64,000 bases of DNA from contig NZ_VFMO01000001.1 of NCBI RefSeq assembly GCF_006715095.1, forward strand, positions 744,001-808,000, given 5' to 3'. Origin of the DNA: Yimella lutea. GTDB taxonomy: Bacteria; Actinomycetota; Actinomycetes; Actinomycetales; Dermatophilaceae. Shown here one piece after another: positions 35,195 to 44,428 of the stretch. The notes below the pieces were generated by a model, which saw only the letters and a program-made list of their open reading frames with translations, did no database searches and had not been told where the DNA came from. Numbering within the stretch: position 1 is the first letter of the stretch; the number at the start of each line of letters is the position of its first letter. A program made the position numbers and the translations under genes.

Positions 35195-35324
35195 CGCGAT
35201 TAGTAGGACAGATGACCTGGATACCCGGGTCCTCCAACGAAGACGTGGTCTCCGCATGCAGTTCGCGGTGACACGGGGGCGCGTTGGCGGGGCGGAATGT
35301 CCAGCAGTGCCCGAGGAGGCAGCT

Positions 35325-35627
35325 GTGACCGTTGTTGCACCCGACACCGTGATGTGGGACGAGAACTGGGCCGGACGTGCGTCCTGCCGAGCCGGTAGTC
35401 CCGACGACCTTTTCGCCAAGGGGGCTGCTCAGCAGAGCGCCAAGGTGATCTGCCAGCGCTGCCCGGTCGTGGCCGAGTGCCTGGCCGATGCGCTCGACAA
35501 CCGCACCGAGTACGGCGTCTGGGGTGGCATGACCGAACGCGAGCGCCGTGCGCTGCTTCGTCGTCGCCCTGAGGTGAAGTCCTGGGCTCAGTTGTTCCGT
35601 GCTGCGCGTGCCGACGGCTTGGGCTGA
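35325..35627 (+). CDS. whiB4: WhiB-family iron-sulfur transcription factor (WhiB4/WblA type)
   Basis: This 100-aa protein has the four cluster ligands Cys21, Cys43, Cys46 and Cys52 (C-x21-C-x2-C-x5-C) and the GVWGGMTERERR turn with a basic tail (LLRRRPEVKSW). WhiB proteins bind a redox- and NO-sensitive 4Fe-4S cluster and partner with the main sigma factor. The GTG at 35325 has GAGGAGG 5 nt upstream. The synteny ponA2-whiB-ArsA pair is that of whiB4 (Rv3681c) and streptomycete wblA, regulators of oxidative stress and, in Streptomyces, development. Orthology is inferred from context. Confidence 0.92.
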   Translation: MTVVAPDTVMWDENWAGRASCRAGSPDDLFAKGAAQQSAKVICQRCPVVAECLADALDNRTEYGVWGGMTERERRALLRRRPEVKSWAQLFRAARADGLG

Positions 35628-35628
35628 C

Positions 35629-36789
35629 TCAGCCGGCGAGTTCCTCGCCGATCTCGCGTAGTTCCGCGATGTCGTTGACGTCGTGACCTGCTGCGGCCAC
35701 CTGGCCGACCGGCACCTGCGGGTGCAGTAATCGGAATCGGTCGATCGCCTCGGCGTGCCGCACGCCGAGTTCGGTGACATCAGCGTGCAGCCGAAGCAGT
35801 GCGGCGGTGTCCGTCGGTCGCCATCCGCTTGACCGGTCCGGTACCTCGTCCATCGCGTCCGCTGCGCTAAGTGCTCGCGCTGCATTGACCGACGGCACGT
35901 ACGTCATTTGCACCCGGTTGACCACCAGCCCGGCCAACGGCATGCCGTCCTCCTCCAGACGGTCGACGAAGTACGCGGCCTCTCGCAGTGCGTCCCGTTC
36001 CGGGGTCGCGACGACGACGAAGGCTGTTGCCGGATCTTTCAGCAGCGCGTACGTATGGTCGGCACGCTCGCGGAACCCACCGAACATCGTCTCCAGTGCG
36101 GCGATGAATGTCTGTGCGTCCGAAAGTAATTGGGCACCGAGGATCTTCGACATCACGGTCGTCACCGACGAGACGCCGACACTCATCAGCTTCAGATAGG
36201 CCCGGCCACCTGCTCGGGCCGGCGCCGTCATCAAGCGGATGAAGCGACCGTCCAGGAAGGTGCCCAAGCGCTCGGGGGCGTCCAGGAAGTCCAGCGCCGA
36301 ACGCGACGGGGGAGTGTCGACGACGACGAGGTCCCATCGCAGCTCTCCGTCGGCAGCCGTCTCGCTCATGAGCTGACCGAGTCGCTCCATCGCCATGTAC
36401 TCCTGGGTGCCGGCGAAGGAACTGGAAACGGCTTGGTAGAAGGGGTTGTCGAGAATCTGCTGAACCTTCTCCGGTGCGGCGTGCCGGATCACCACCTCAT
36501 CGAAGGTGCGCTTCATGTCGAGCATCATCGCGTCGAGCGATCCGCCCGCCGAGGCATCGATGGTCGTGACCGGCTCGGGTTCGTTGTCGAGGTGCTCGAG
36601 ACCGATCGCCTGCGCCAATCGCTTCGCGGGGTCGATCGTCAGTACCGCGACGCGGCGTCCCTGTTCGGCGGCACGGATCGCGATCGCGGCGGACGTCGTG
36701 GTCTTGCCCACACCGCCGGAGCCGCAGCAAACGATGGTACGGATCGCCTCGTCGTGCAACAGGTCGTCGATCGAGAACTCGCTGCTCAT
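35629..36789 (-). CDS. ArsA/Get3-like ATPase, second of a pair (Rv3680-like)
   Basis: This 386-aa SIMIBI-class ATPase has the P-loop CGSGGVGKTTTSAAIA and the switch I sequence TIDPAKRLAQAIGL. The switch II segment is LVVDTPPSRSALDFLDAPER, where family members have DTAPTGHTLR-like text. It lacks the arsenite-binding Cys of true ArsA. In mycobacteria this pair is tied to anion/glycerol stress phenotypes. It overlaps the downstream-numbered partner by 4 nt and ends only 2 nt from the whiB stop on the other strand. Confidence 0.9.
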   Translation of the reverse strand: MSSEFSIDDLLHDEAIRTIVCCGSGGVGKTTTSAAIAIRAAEQGRRVAVLTIDPAKRLAQAIGLEHLDNEPEPVTTIDASAGGSLDAMMLDMKRTFDEVVIRHAAPEKVQQILDNPFYQAVSSSFAGTQEYMAMERLGQLMSETAADGELRWDLVVVDTPPSRSALDFLDAPERLGTFLDGRFIRLMTAPARAGGRAYLKLMSVGVSSVTTVMSKILGAQLLSDAQTFIAALETMFGGFRERADHTYALLKDPATAFVVVATPERDALREAAYFVDRLEEDGMPLAGLVVNRVQMTYVPSVNAARALSAADAMDEVPDRSSGWRPTDTAALLRLHADVTELGVRHAEAIDRFRLLHPQVPVGQVAAAGHDVNDIAELREIGEELAG

Positions 36790-37772
36790 CGCACACCTTC
36801 CATCAGTGCGGCGGACAGGTGGCGCAGGCCGCCGGCATCGACGCCGCCGGGGACGAACGGCAGGTGCACGATCGGACGATCGAGCGCGCGCAGGTCGGCG
36901 AGTTCCTCGGCCTGCAGGTCGAGTCGGTCACCGAGGTCGCGTCCGGCTTGGACGAGTCCGTTGACCAGAGTCGGGCCGACGCGCAATCCGCTTGCGGCCA
37001 GGTCTGATTCGAGGTCTGCGAGGTCGGCGTCGTCGGACTGCAGATGCGCCAGCGCGCGCTTGCTGAGCACGTCCGCGCGCTCCTGATTGACCACGACATT
37101 TCCGATCGAGAGTCCTAAGCCCCGCAGTTCGCCGGCGGCGTCGAGCGTCTCCTGCACCGGCATCTCCTCCAGCAACGTGACCAGATGGACGAGCGTGTCC
37201 GGGCCGGTCAGCAACTGCATGATCGATTCGGCCTGCGACTTGATCGGTCCGACCTTCGCCAGCCCGGCGACCTCCTGGTTGACGTTGAGGAAGCGTCCGA
37301 TGCGTCCGGTGGGTGGTGCGTCGAGCACGATCGCGTCGTAGATCTGGTCGTGGCGGACACCGCGCCGGGAGGTGCGTCGGCGGGCGGCTTCGTAGACCTT
37401 GCCGATGAGCAGGACGTCGCGCACGCCCGGTGCGATCGTGGTCGCGAAGTCGATCACGCCGAACCGTTCCAGCATCCCGCCGGCCATGCCGAGCTTGTAG
37501 AACATCTGCAGGTACTCCAGCAGCGCCGCCTTCGCATCGACCGAGATGCCCCAGACGCTGCCGCCGTCCGCGCCGCGCGCCACTCGCGTCTCGACCTCTC
37601 CCAACGGCGGGATGTCGAGCAGTTGACTGATGCCCTGCCGGCTCTCGACTTCGGCGAGCAGGACCTGTTTGCCGCGGTCGGCCAGTGCAAGGGCGAGCGC
37701 GCCGGCGACGGTTGTCTTGCCGGTGCCGCCCTTGCCGGTCACGATGTGCACACGCGCGCCGTCCCAGGTCAT
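36786..37772 (-). CDS. ArsA/Get3-like ATPase, first of a pair (Rv3679-like)
   Basis: This 328-aa ATPase has the P-loop VTGKGGTGKTTVAGALALAL and LLAEVESRQGISQLL at the switch I position. The DAIVLDAPPTGRIGRFL switch II segment has the true APPTG motif, absent in its partner. It therefore likely supplies the classical catalytic half of a heterodimer with the overlapping 35629-36789 gene. It begins 9 nt after the hydrolase stop and may share its transcript. Confidence 0.9.
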   Translation of the reverse strand: MTWDGARVHIVTGKGGTGKTTVAGALALALADRGKQVLLAEVESRQGISQLLDIPPLGEVETRVARGADGGSVWGISVDAKAALLEYLQMFYKLGMAGGMLERFGVIDFATTIAPGVRDVLLIGKVYEAARRRTSRRGVRHDQIYDAIVLDAPPTGRIGRFLNVNQEVAGLAKVGPIKSQAESIMQLLTGPDTLVHLVTLLEEMPVQETLDAAGELRGLGLSIGNVVVNQERADVLSKRALAHLQSDDADLADLESDLAASGLRVGPTLVNGLVQAGRDLGDRLDLQAEELADLRALDRPIVHLPFVPGGVDAGGLRHLSAALMEGVR

Positions 37773-37781
37773 GGAGTCACC

Positions 37782-38480
37782 CTAGCTGCGGGCGAACAGC
37801 GTCCGGATCGAATCGATCGTGACGTCGAACGCATCGGTTCCGGGCGTGATGAGCGGCCAGTGATCGGCGCCGGGAATCTCCACCAGTCGGGCTCCGGTGC
37901 GCTGCGCGTAGTGGCGCGAGATCTCGATCGGGACGTCGAGATCCGCGTCCCCGTGGACCGCCACGACCGGCTGCCGAGGCGGGAGCCGGATGGGGTCGGC
38001 GTTCGATGGTGGCGCACCGTCGAACAACGCTCGCACTGCGCCGGCGCCGAGCCCGTCGTGGTCTGCCGAGCGCAGGTCGAGACAGCCGGCCAGGCTGACC
38101 GCACCGACGAGTCCGGCACCTTCGGGTTGGTGCAACGACCAGACCGCGAGCTGTCCGCCGGCGGAGTGTCCGACGATCACCGCCGGTACGCCGCCCAGGT
38201 GTGCCAATGCCGCACGGATGTCGGCCGAAATGACCGGCCACCGCCCGCTCTCGGGACGTCGGTATTCGACGAGTGAGACCTCGAAACCGTTGTCGCTCAA
38301 GGCGGCCGCCATCGGACGAAGGTGCTCGCGGTCGTACGCGGGTTTCCAGAATCCACCGTGCACCAGCACGACCAGGCCCGGGCCCGATCCGTCGTAGCGG
38401 TCGATCACCTGGTCCGCGGCCGGGCCGTACGGGAGGGTGCGATCCGGCCCCCGGGCCGGCTCGTCGGGCAGGCGGTCCAC
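37782..38480 (-). CDS. Alpha/beta-fold hydrolase (kynurenine formamidase-like)
   Basis: This 232-aa protein has VVLVHGGFWK at the oxyanion HGG(F/W) position, the nucleophile elbow in VGHSAGGQLA (Ser), a late acid in VHGDADLDVPI, and the catalytic His in GADHWPLI. The HGGFW and GHSAGG pattern is that of kynurenine-formamidase/esterase-like enzymes. GTG 38480 is chosen, with GAGGAG 6 nt upstream. No other tryptophan-catabolism gene is near, so the substrate is open. Confidence 0.85.
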   Translation of the reverse strand: MDRLPDEPARGPDRTLPYGPAADQVIDRYDGSGPGLVVLVHGGFWKPAYDREHLRPMAAALSDNGFEVSLVEYRRPESGRWPVISADIRAALAHLGGVPAVIVGHSAGGQLAVWSLHQPEGAGLVGAVSLAGCLDLRSADHDGLGAGAVRALFDGAPPSNADPIRLPPRQPVVAVHGDADLDVPIEISRHYAQRTGARLVEIPGADHWPLITPGTDAFDVTIDSIRTLFARS

Positions 38481-38571
38481 GGGGTACTCCTCGGTAGGCA
38501 AGGCCCGATGTGAAGGGTGTCTCACCGGTGCTAGCGTCGCAATGGTTTGCGCGTTCTAGGGAGAGTCAAGC

Positions 38572-39852
38572 ATGGCCAAGGTCCTCCGCCCACTGAGCGG
38601 ATCGGGCACACCGCACGTCGTCGTCGTCGGAGCCGGGATGGTCGGTCTGTCGACCGCCTGGTACTTGCAGGAGCACGGCGTGCAGGTCACTGTCATCGAG
38701 CGGTCGGGTGTTGCGGCGGGTAGTTCGTGGGGCAACGCGGGGTGGATCTCGCCGGGTCTGTGCGTGCCGCTCTCGGACCCGTCGGTGCTCAAGTACGGGC
38801 TGAAGGCCGTGCTCGACCCGGACTCTCCGCTGTTCATCCCGCTGAAGCCTGACGTCCGGCTCGCGTCCTTCCTGCTCGGGTTCGCCCGCCGCTGCACCCC
38901 GGGTCAGTGGAGGAAGACGATGGACCTCTTCGTGCCGGTGAACCGTCTGGCCATCGGTGCGTACGACGAACTCGAGAGCAACGGTGTCGCGGCGAGGTCC
39001 CACGAGGCGCCGATCATGGCAGCGTTCCGCAGGGCCGAGGACGCGAAGGGCCTCGAGCACGAGATCGAACTCATCCACGAAGCAGGCCTCGACCTCGAGG
39101 CCACCGAGGTCGACAACGCCACCCTGCGGGCTGAACTGCCGATCATCAGCCCCGACGTGGAGAAGGCGATCCGACTCGGCGGACAGCGTTACATCAACCC
39201 CGGCGAGTACGTCGACGCGCTGGCGCAGGCCGTGCAGGAGCGTGGCGGACGACTGGTCATCGGTGCGAACGCTCGCGCCCTGCGTCACGGCCCCGGCGGA
39301 GTGACCGTCGAGATGATGAGCGGCGAGCCGGTGTCCGGTGACGCCGTCGTGATCGCCACCGGTGCCTGGCTGCCCGAGCTCGCCAAGACATGTGGCGTCC
39401 GTGTGCCAGTGCGGGCCGGCCGCGGCTACAGCTTCTCCGTCTCGGTCACCGACGAGAACGCGCGTCCGGTGCCGTGCCCGGTCTACTTCCCGCACGAGCG
39501 GGTGGCGTGCACGCCGCTCGGCGATCGGCTGCGGGTCGGCGGGACGATGGAGTTCGCCGGCACCGAGGACCCGCTGAGCGCCGACCGCGTGGCCGCCATT
39601 CGCCGCAGCGGCGAACCGTTGCTCACCGGAGTGAACTGGGACGACCAGCAGGACGTCTGGGTCGGCGGCCGTCCGGTGACCGTCGACGGTCTGCCCCTGA
39701 TCGGCGAGACCAAGGTGCCGGGTGTCTACGTCAACGGCGGCCACGGCATGTGGGGCATCACCCTCGGCCCGCTGTCCGGCAGGCTGCTCGCCGAGCAGAT
39801 GGTCACCGGTCAGGTGCCCTGCGAACTCACGCCCTTCTCACCGACGCGATAA
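38572..39852 (+). CDS. FAD-dependent amino-acid dehydrogenase (DadA-like)
   Basis: This 426-aa flavoprotein has the Rossmann motif VVVVGAGMVGLSTAWYLQEHG ending in an acidic residue (VIERS). It continues with the DadA-type SSWGNAGWISPG and GPHRMWG-like C-terminal VNGGHGMWGITLGP. Most members oxidise D-amino acids or glycine derivatives. AGGGAG lies 8 nt before the ATG. It is followed by a DUF4177-like gene and RidA; the RidA/DadA proximity fits a job removing reactive imine products. Confidence 0.88.
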   Translation: MAKVLRPLSGSGTPHVVVVGAGMVGLSTAWYLQEHGVQVTVIERSGVAAGSSWGNAGWISPGLCVPLSDPSVLKYGLKAVLDPDSPLFIPLKPDVRLASFLLGFARRCTPGQWRKTMDLFVPVNRLAIGAYDELESNGVAARSHEAPIMAAFRRAEDAKGLEHEIELIHEAGLDLEATEVDNATLRAELPIISPDVEKAIRLGGQRYINPGEYVDALAQAVQERGGRLVIGANARALRHGPGGVTVEMMSGEPVSGDAVVIATGAWLPELAKTCGVRVPVRAGRGYSFSVSVTDENARPVPCPVYFPHERVACTPLGDRLRVGGTMEFAGTEDPLSADRVAAIRRSGEPLLTGVNWDDQQDVWVGGRPVTVDGLPLIGETKVPGVYVNGGHGMWGITLGPLSGRLLAEQMVTGQVPCELTPFSPTR

Positions 39853-39890
39853 TCGAACCGACCAGCTTCTCTCTTCAGACAGGAATCGCC

Positions 39891-40043
39891 ATGACCAAGT
39901 GGGAGTACGCCACCGTCCCGTTGATCGTCCACGCCACCAAGCAGATCCTCGACCAATGGGGTGAGGACGGCTGGGAGCTGGTGCAGGTCCTCACCGGTGA
40001 CAACGGCAACCTCGTCGCCTACCTCAAGCGCCAGAAGGGCTGA
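39891..40043 (+). CDS. Small DUF4177-like protein
   Basis: This 50-aa protein, MTKWEYATVPLIVHATKQ, has the DUF4177-typical pattern of W-E-Y near the start and GWELVQVL in the middle. Rv3678A-like short genes occupy the same position before the RidA gene in related genomes. A GGA lies 7 nt before the ATG. It is 6 nt ahead of the RidA start, so it is probably cotranscribed. Function is unknown. Confidence 0.8.
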   Translation: MTKWEYATVPLIVHATKQILDQWGEDGWELVQVLTGDNGNLVAYLKRQKG

Positions 40044-40049
40044 TCCCAG

Positions 40050-40511
40050 ATGTCCGAAGTCGAGAACCGGCTGTCCGAACTCGGGCTGACCGTCCCCGCA
40101 GTCGCCGCCCCCGTCGCCGCATACGTGCCGGCGATCCGTGACGGCAACATCGTGATGACCTCCGGCCAGTTGCCGATGGTCGACGGCAAGCTCGCCGCAA
40201 CCGGCAAGGTCGGTGCCGAAGTCTCGCCCGAGGACGCCGCCCAGCTGGCTCAGACCTGCGCACTGAACGCGATCGCTGCGGTGAAGAGCATCGTCGACGA
40301 CCTCGACAGCGTGCGCGTGGTCAAGGTCGTTGGCTTCGTGGCCAGCGACCCCTCGTTCACCGGTCAGCCGGCCGTGATCAACGGTGCCAGCGAACTGTTC
40401 GCCAAGGCGTTCGGTGAGAACGGCGCGCACGCCCGCTCGGCCGTCGGCGTCGCAGTGCTGCCGCTCGACGCGCCGGTCGAGGTCGAAGTCACGGTGTCGG
40501 TGCGCGACTGA
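40050..40511 (+). CDS. ridA: RidA family enamine/imine deaminase
   Basis: This 153-aa protein carries the YjgF/RidA fold with IVMTSGQLPMVDGKLAATGKVG (GQ motif), LNAIAAVKSIVDDLDSVRVVKVVGFVAS and the C-terminal ARSAVGVAVLPLDAPVEVEV (conserved RxxxGVxxLPxxxxVE). It is Rv3678c-like, of the ~150-aa subgroup. It deaminates 2-aminoacrylate-type intermediates. It shares one base (TGATG) with the next gene, so it is an operon member. Confidence 0.9.
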   Translation: MSEVENRLSELGLTVPAVAAPVAAYVPAIRDGNIVMTSGQLPMVDGKLAATGKVGAEVSPEDAAQLAQTCALNAIAAVKSIVDDLDSVRVVKVVGFVASDPSFTGQPAVINGASELFAKAFGENGAHARSAVGVAVLPLDAPVEVEVTVSVRD

Positions 40512-41359
40512 TGAACGACCAGCCGCGGGTGATCGAACGCCTGTGGCAGCCTGCCCCGAAACTCGGCGGGCTCGCGTCGGACTGGGTCCACGCGGGTTCG
40601 CCGGGCGGGGTGCAAGCCCGGCGGGCCGCCACCGTCATGCTGCTGCGTGACGAGCCCGGTGGGGTCGAGGTCTTCATGATGCGCCGGGTCGCCACGATGG
40701 CATTCGCGCCGTCGATGTGGGTCTTCCCCGGCGGAGGCGTCGACGACCGCGACGCGCATGTGTTGCCGGCGTGGGCCGGGCCCTCGCCGCAGGAGTGGAG
40801 CGAGCGTCTCGGCGAACCCGTCGACGTCGCGACCTCCCTGGTCGTCGCGGCCGCTCGGGAGGTCTTCGAGGAGTCCGGAGTGCTGCTCGCCGCACGCGGC
40901 GACGACGCGATCGTGTCGCCGGACGAGCACCCCGAGCGGGACGCCGACCGCGCAGCGCTGCTTGCCAGGGAGGTGTCGTTCGCGCAGCTGCTGCAACAGC
41001 GCGGCATGACCCTGCGGACAGATCTGCTGCAGGCGCAGGATCACTGGGTGACGCCGGAGTTCGAGCCCAAGCGGTACGACACCTGGTTCTTCGCCGCGCT
41101 CATGCCCGACGGGCAGGACGCCGACGACCAGACCACCGAGTCCGACATCAGCCGGTGGGTGCGCCCCGCCGATCTGTTGGCCGATCTGGAGTCCGGCGAT
41201 GCCGTGATGTTGCCACCGACCGAGTTGCAGCTGGAACGCATCCGACGGGCCCCGGACGCGCAGGCGATGGTGCGCCTTCGTCCGCCGCTGATGACCGTCA
41301 TGCCGGTTGCCGAGATGGGACCCGAAGGAGTTCGGCTCCGCACCCGGTATTACGGGTGA
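40511..41359 (+). CDS. NUDIX hydrolase (NUDT19/MutT-related)
   Basis: This 282-aa protein has MWVFPGGGVDD then, after a family-typical insertion, AAAREVFEESGVLL, together making the Nudix box G-x5-E-x5-[UA]-x-REx2EExGU. The split Nudix region with a linker resembles NUDT19-like CoA/diphosphate hydrolases rather than MutT. The start ATG overlaps the ridA stop by one base. The substrate is undetermined. Confidence 0.85.
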   Translation: MNDQPRVIERLWQPAPKLGGLASDWVHAGSPGGVQARRAATVMLLRDEPGGVEVFMMRRVATMAFAPSMWVFPGGGVDDRDAHVLPAWAGPSPQEWSERLGEPVDVATSLVVAAAREVFEESGVLLAARGDDAIVSPDEHPERDADRAALLAREVSFAQLLQQRGMTLRTDLLQAQDHWVTPEFEPKRYDTWFFAALMPDGQDADDQTTESDISRWVRPADLLADLESGDAVMLPPTELQLERIRRAPDAQAMVRLRPPLMTVMPVAEMGPEGVRLRTRYYG

Positions 41360-41380
41360 TCCGACGGTTACCGTTCATTC

Positions 41381-42172
41381 ATGACCGAAGTTGTTTGGAC
41401 CGGCGGCGCCGTCAGCGACCGCTCCGCAGTGATCCTGTGCCCCAACCCGGGACCGATGACGTTGGAGGGCACCAACACCTGGGTGCTGCACTCGACCTCG
41501 ACCGACGAGGTGATCGTCGTCGACCCAGGCCCGCTCGACGAGGAGCACCTCACCGCGATCGAGAACTACGTCGAGCAGATCGGCGCCCGCGTTGCGCTGA
41601 CATTGGTGACCCACGGTCACTTCGACCACGACGAGGGCGTGCCCCTATGGGTGGAGCGCACCGGTTCACCCGTGCGTGGCGCCGGCCGCGGCGAGTCCTT
41701 CGAGGACGGCGACCGGATCTCGTCGGGCGACATCGACCTTCGCGTACTGGTGACGCCCGGCCACACCAAGGACTCCGTGTCCTTCGCCTGGGACGAGGAG
41801 CGTCTGCTGCTCACCGGCGACACCGTGCTGGGACGCGGCACCTCGATCGTGGCGCACCCCGACGGGAACCTGACCAGCTACCTGGCCTCGCTCGAAGCGC
41901 TTTACGCGGCGGCGTCCGAGGGTGGTTCGTTGCTCGCCCCCGGCCACGGGCCGGCCACGACCGATGCGGCAGCGGTCATCGACTTCTACCGCAAGCACCG
42001 CGCCGAGCGTCTCGAGCAGGTGCGCGCTGCGCTCAAGGACTCCGACCCGGACACCGAGGACCTCGCCCAGGCGATCGTCGAACTGGTGTACGCCGATGTG
42101 TCCAAGGACGTCTGGCCGGCGGCCAAGGCGACCGTGCAGGCGCAGTTGGAGTACCTCGAACTCCAGCGTTGA
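41381..42172 (+). CDS. MBL-fold metallohydrolase (Rv3677c-like)
   Basis: This 263-aa protein contains the zinc motif THGHFDHDEGVPLW, the third ligand His in TPGHTKDSVSF, the bridging Asp in LLTGDTVLGRG and the C-terminal LAPGHGPATTDA. This is the glyoxalase II/LACTB2-like layout. Candidate activities are thioester or RNA hydrolysis. It ends 2 nt from the crp stop on the other strand. Confidence 0.9.
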   Translation: MTEVVWTGGAVSDRSAVILCPNPGPMTLEGTNTWVLHSTSTDEVIVVDPGPLDEEHLTAIENYVEQIGARVALTLVTHGHFDHDEGVPLWVERTGSPVRGAGRGESFEDGDRISSGDIDLRVLVTPGHTKDSVSFAWDEERLLLTGDTVLGRGTSIVAHPDGNLTSYLASLEALYAAASEGGSLLAPGHGPATTDAAAVIDFYRKHRAERLEQVRAALKDSDPDTEDLAQAIVELVYADVSKDVWPAAKATVQAQLEYLELQR

Positions 42173-42174
42173 AC

Positions 42175-42852
42175 CTAGCGGCTGCGGCGCTGCAGCCGCT
42201 CGACGTCCAGCAGCGTCACCGCGCGAGCCTCGAGCTTGACCCAACCGCGCGCGGAGAAATCGGCGAGGGCCTTGTTGACCGTCTCACGGGAAGCGCCGAC
42301 CAGCTGGGCGAGCTCCTCCTGGGTGAGGTCGTGCGCGACCAGCACGCCTTCGTCCACCGGCTTGCCGAAACGCAGGGAGAGGTCCAGCAAGGCCTTGGCG
42401 ACGCGTCCGGGGACGTCGGTGAACACGAGGTCGCCGAGGGCCTCGTTGGTGCGGCGCAACCGGCGGGCCAGCGCGGTGAGCATGGTCATCGCCACTTCGG
42501 GGCGGCTGCTCAGGAAGTCGCTCATCGCCTGGTGGCCGATGCCGACGAGTTCGGTGTCGGCGACGGCGGTCGCGGTGGCGGTGCGGGCGCCCGGGTCGAA
42601 CAGCGACAGCTCACCGAGCATCTCGCCGCGGCCGAGGATGGCCAGCAGGTTCTCGCGTCCGTCGGGGGAGCGTCGGCCCAGCTTCACCTTGCCGTCGGTG
42701 ATCACGTAGAGCGAGTCGCCCTGATCGCCCTCGTGGAACAGTTCCTGCCCGCGGGGCACCTTGGTGCGGGTCATCGACTCCAGCAGCGCCTCGGCCGCCT
42801 GGTCGTCCAACGCTGCGAAGAGAGGTGCTTTGCGCACGGATTGGGTGTCCAC
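42175..42852 (-). CDS. crp: Crp/Fnr family cAMP receptor protein
   Basis: This 225-aa regulator has a cyclic-nucleotide-binding domain (about 10-125), with the phosphate-binding cassette LGEMLGELSLFDPGARTATA containing the Glu and Arg-Thr expected for cAMP contact. A winged HTH follows (LTQEELAQLVGASRETVNKALADF). It matches the Rv3676 Crp position and sequence pattern. GTG 42852 is taken as the start; no Shine-Dalgarno is evident. It is divergent from nth, with about 115 nt between. Confidence 0.93.
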   Translation of the reverse strand: MDTQSVRKAPLFAALDDQAAEALLESMTRTKVPRGQELFHEGDQGDSLYVITDGKVKLGRRSPDGRENLLAILGRGEMLGELSLFDPGARTATATAVADTELVGIGHQAMSDFLSSRPEVAMTMLTALARRLRRTNEALGDLVFTDVPGRVAKALLDLSLRFGKPVDEGVLVAHDLTQEELAQLVGASRETVNKALADFSARGWVKLEARAVTLLDVERLQRRSR

Positions 42853-42967
42853 GAGGGTCAGTCTGCCACGGCAGTGGTGTATTTCACGTCCGCCTCGGCC
42901 GGGTGGCTGATGATCCCGCACTCCCGCGGGGAGCCGGGTGTCGCCATCGGTCTCTAGGGTGAGTCAC

Positions 42968-43729
42968 GTGAAGCCGATCGACATCGAGAACGAGACACCG
43001 GTGGCTCGCACCCGGCGCGCTCGCAAGACCTACCGGGTGCTCGCCGACTTCTACCCGTACGCGCACTGTGAACTCGACTTCGAGACGCCGCTGCAACTGC
43101 TCGTGGCGACGATCCTGTCGGCCCAGACGACGGACGTCGGGGTCAACAAGGTGACGCCGGTGCTGTTCGAGCGCTACCCCGACGCGAAAGCGCTCGCGGA
43201 GGCCGATCGCACCGAACTGGAGGAGCTGTTGCGTCCCACCGGGTTCTTCCGGGCCAAGGCGAACTCGGTGCAGACACTCGGCCAGGTGCTGGTCGAACGA
43301 TTCGGGGGCGAGGTGCCGAACAAGCTCGCCCACCTCGTCACCCTGCCCGGTGTGGGCCGCAAGACCGCGAACGTCGTGCTGGGCAATGCTTTCGACGTCC
43401 CGGGCATCACGGTCGACACCCACTTCGGCCGGGTCGCCCGACGGCTCGGCTGGACCGACGAGACCGACCCGGTGAAGGTCGAGCACGCGATCGGTGAGCT
43501 GTTCCCGCGCAAGGAGTGGACGATGCTCAGCCACGTGCTGATCTTCCACGGCCGACGCATCTGTCACGCCAAGCGTCCGGCGTGCGGTGCGTGCCCGGTC
43601 GCGCGGTGGTGCCCGTCCTACGGCGAGGGCGAGATCGACGAGGACAAGGCGCGCAAGCTGTTGAAGTTCGAACTGGCGCCCGGGCGTGAGGACGACCTCG
43701 CACGCCTGCGCGCGGAGTACTCCTCGTGA
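42968..43729 (+). CDS. nth: Endonuclease III
   Basis: This 253-aa DNA glycosylase/AP lyase cuts oxidised pyrimidines. It has the helix-hairpin-helix [17 protein letters not shown] with catalytic Lys and the catalytic Asp in [14 protein letters not shown]. The iron-sulfur cluster [18 protein letters not shown] is C-x6-C-x2-C-x5-C. GTG 42968 follows a GGTGAG 5 nt upstream. A longer open frame begins at 42938 with no better site. It overlaps the NUDIX gene by 4 nt. Confidence 0.94.
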   Translation: MKPIDIENETPVARTRRARKTYRVLADFYPYAHCELDFETPLQLLVATILSAQTTDVGVNKVTPVLFERYPDAKALAEADRTELEELLRPTGFFRAKANSVQTLGQVLVERFGGEVPNKLAHLVTLPGVGRKTANVVLGNAFDVPGITVDTHFGRVARRLGWTDETDPVKVEHAIGELFPRKEWTMLSHVLIFHGRRICHAKRPACGACPVARWCPSYGEGEIDEDKARKLLKFELAPGREDDLARLRAEYSS

Positions 43730-44367
43730 CCGCTCCCGTCCCGGCCTGGCTGCCGAGGTTGATGGAGCGGGCGGGCGCCGACGACTCGTTCTTCAACTCC
43801 TTCGGCCTGCCCGAGGGGCGGCGCTCGGCGGTGCTGATCCTCTTCGCCCCGCACCCCGACGCAGGCGAGGACGTGCTGCTCACCCAGCGCTCGGAGGTGA
43901 TGCGCAAGCATCCCGGCCAGGTGTCGTTCCCCGGCGGCGGCATCGACCCGACGGACGCCGACGCGACAGCGGCCGCGCTGCGCGAGGCCCACGAGGAGGT
44001 CGACCTCGATGCGTCCGAGGTCACCGTGCTGGGCGAGTTGGCACCCGTACCGCTCACCGTCACCGGCTACCACGTCACCCCGGTGATCGGGTGGTGGCAC
44101 GACCCGGGCGAGATCCACGCCAAGAGCCGGCAAGAGGTCGACCGCGTGGTGCGTGTCGCCCTGTCGGACCTCACCGATCCGGCCAACCGGTTCAGTGCCG
44201 TCCACCCGGCCCGCACCTTCAAGGCTCCGGCATTCGAGGTCGACGGCCTCTACGTCTGGGGTTTCACCGCGATCCTGCTCGACGCCGTCCTCAAGCTCGC
44301 CGGCCTGGAGCAGCCCTGGGATGTCGAGGACGAACGTCCGGTGCCTGCACGCTTCCTGCTCCGTTGA
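43726..44367 (+). CDS. CoA pyrophosphatase, NUDIX family (Rv3672c-like)
   Basis: This 213-aa protein shows [21 protein letters not shown], the NudL/CoAse-specific LLTxRSxxLRxHxGQVxFPGG motif before the Nudix box. The Nudix residues [12 protein letters not shown] follow. The enzyme splits CoA to 3'-phosphoadenosine and 4'-phosphopantetheine. GTG 43726 overlaps nth (GTGA). The Rv3673c thioredoxin-like and Rv3671c marP genes that flank it in mycobacteria are not here. Confidence 0.9.
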   Translation: MTAPVPAWLPRLMERAGADDSFFNSFGLPEGRRSAVLILFAPHPDAGEDVLLTQRSEVMRKHPGQVSFPGGGIDPTDADATAAALREAHEEVDLDASEVTVLGELAPVPLTVTGYHVTPVIGWWHDPGEIHAKSRQEVDRVVRVALSDLTDPANRFSAVHPARTFKAPAFEVDGLYVWGFTAILLDAVLKLAGLEQPWDVEDERPVPARFLLR

Positions 44368-44380
44368 TGCTCTGACACAA

Positions 44381-44422
44381 ACACGAAGTCTGCGGTCCCT
44401 CGCGGGTCCGGGGACTTCGTGT
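44381..44422. terminator. Hairpin terminator between convergent genes
   Basis: ACACGAAGTC (44381-44390) pairs perfectly with GACTTCGTGT (44413-44422), followed by CTTG. It lies between the CoA pyrophosphatase and the convergent holin-like gene. Confidence 0.8.
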
Positions 44423-44428
44423 CTTGAG

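Noticed and set aside
33091..35271. 726-codon open frame on the plus strand
   Set aside because: It is a mirror of the PBP gene in GC-rich DNA, and is Val/Gly/Arg-rich with no recognisable motif.
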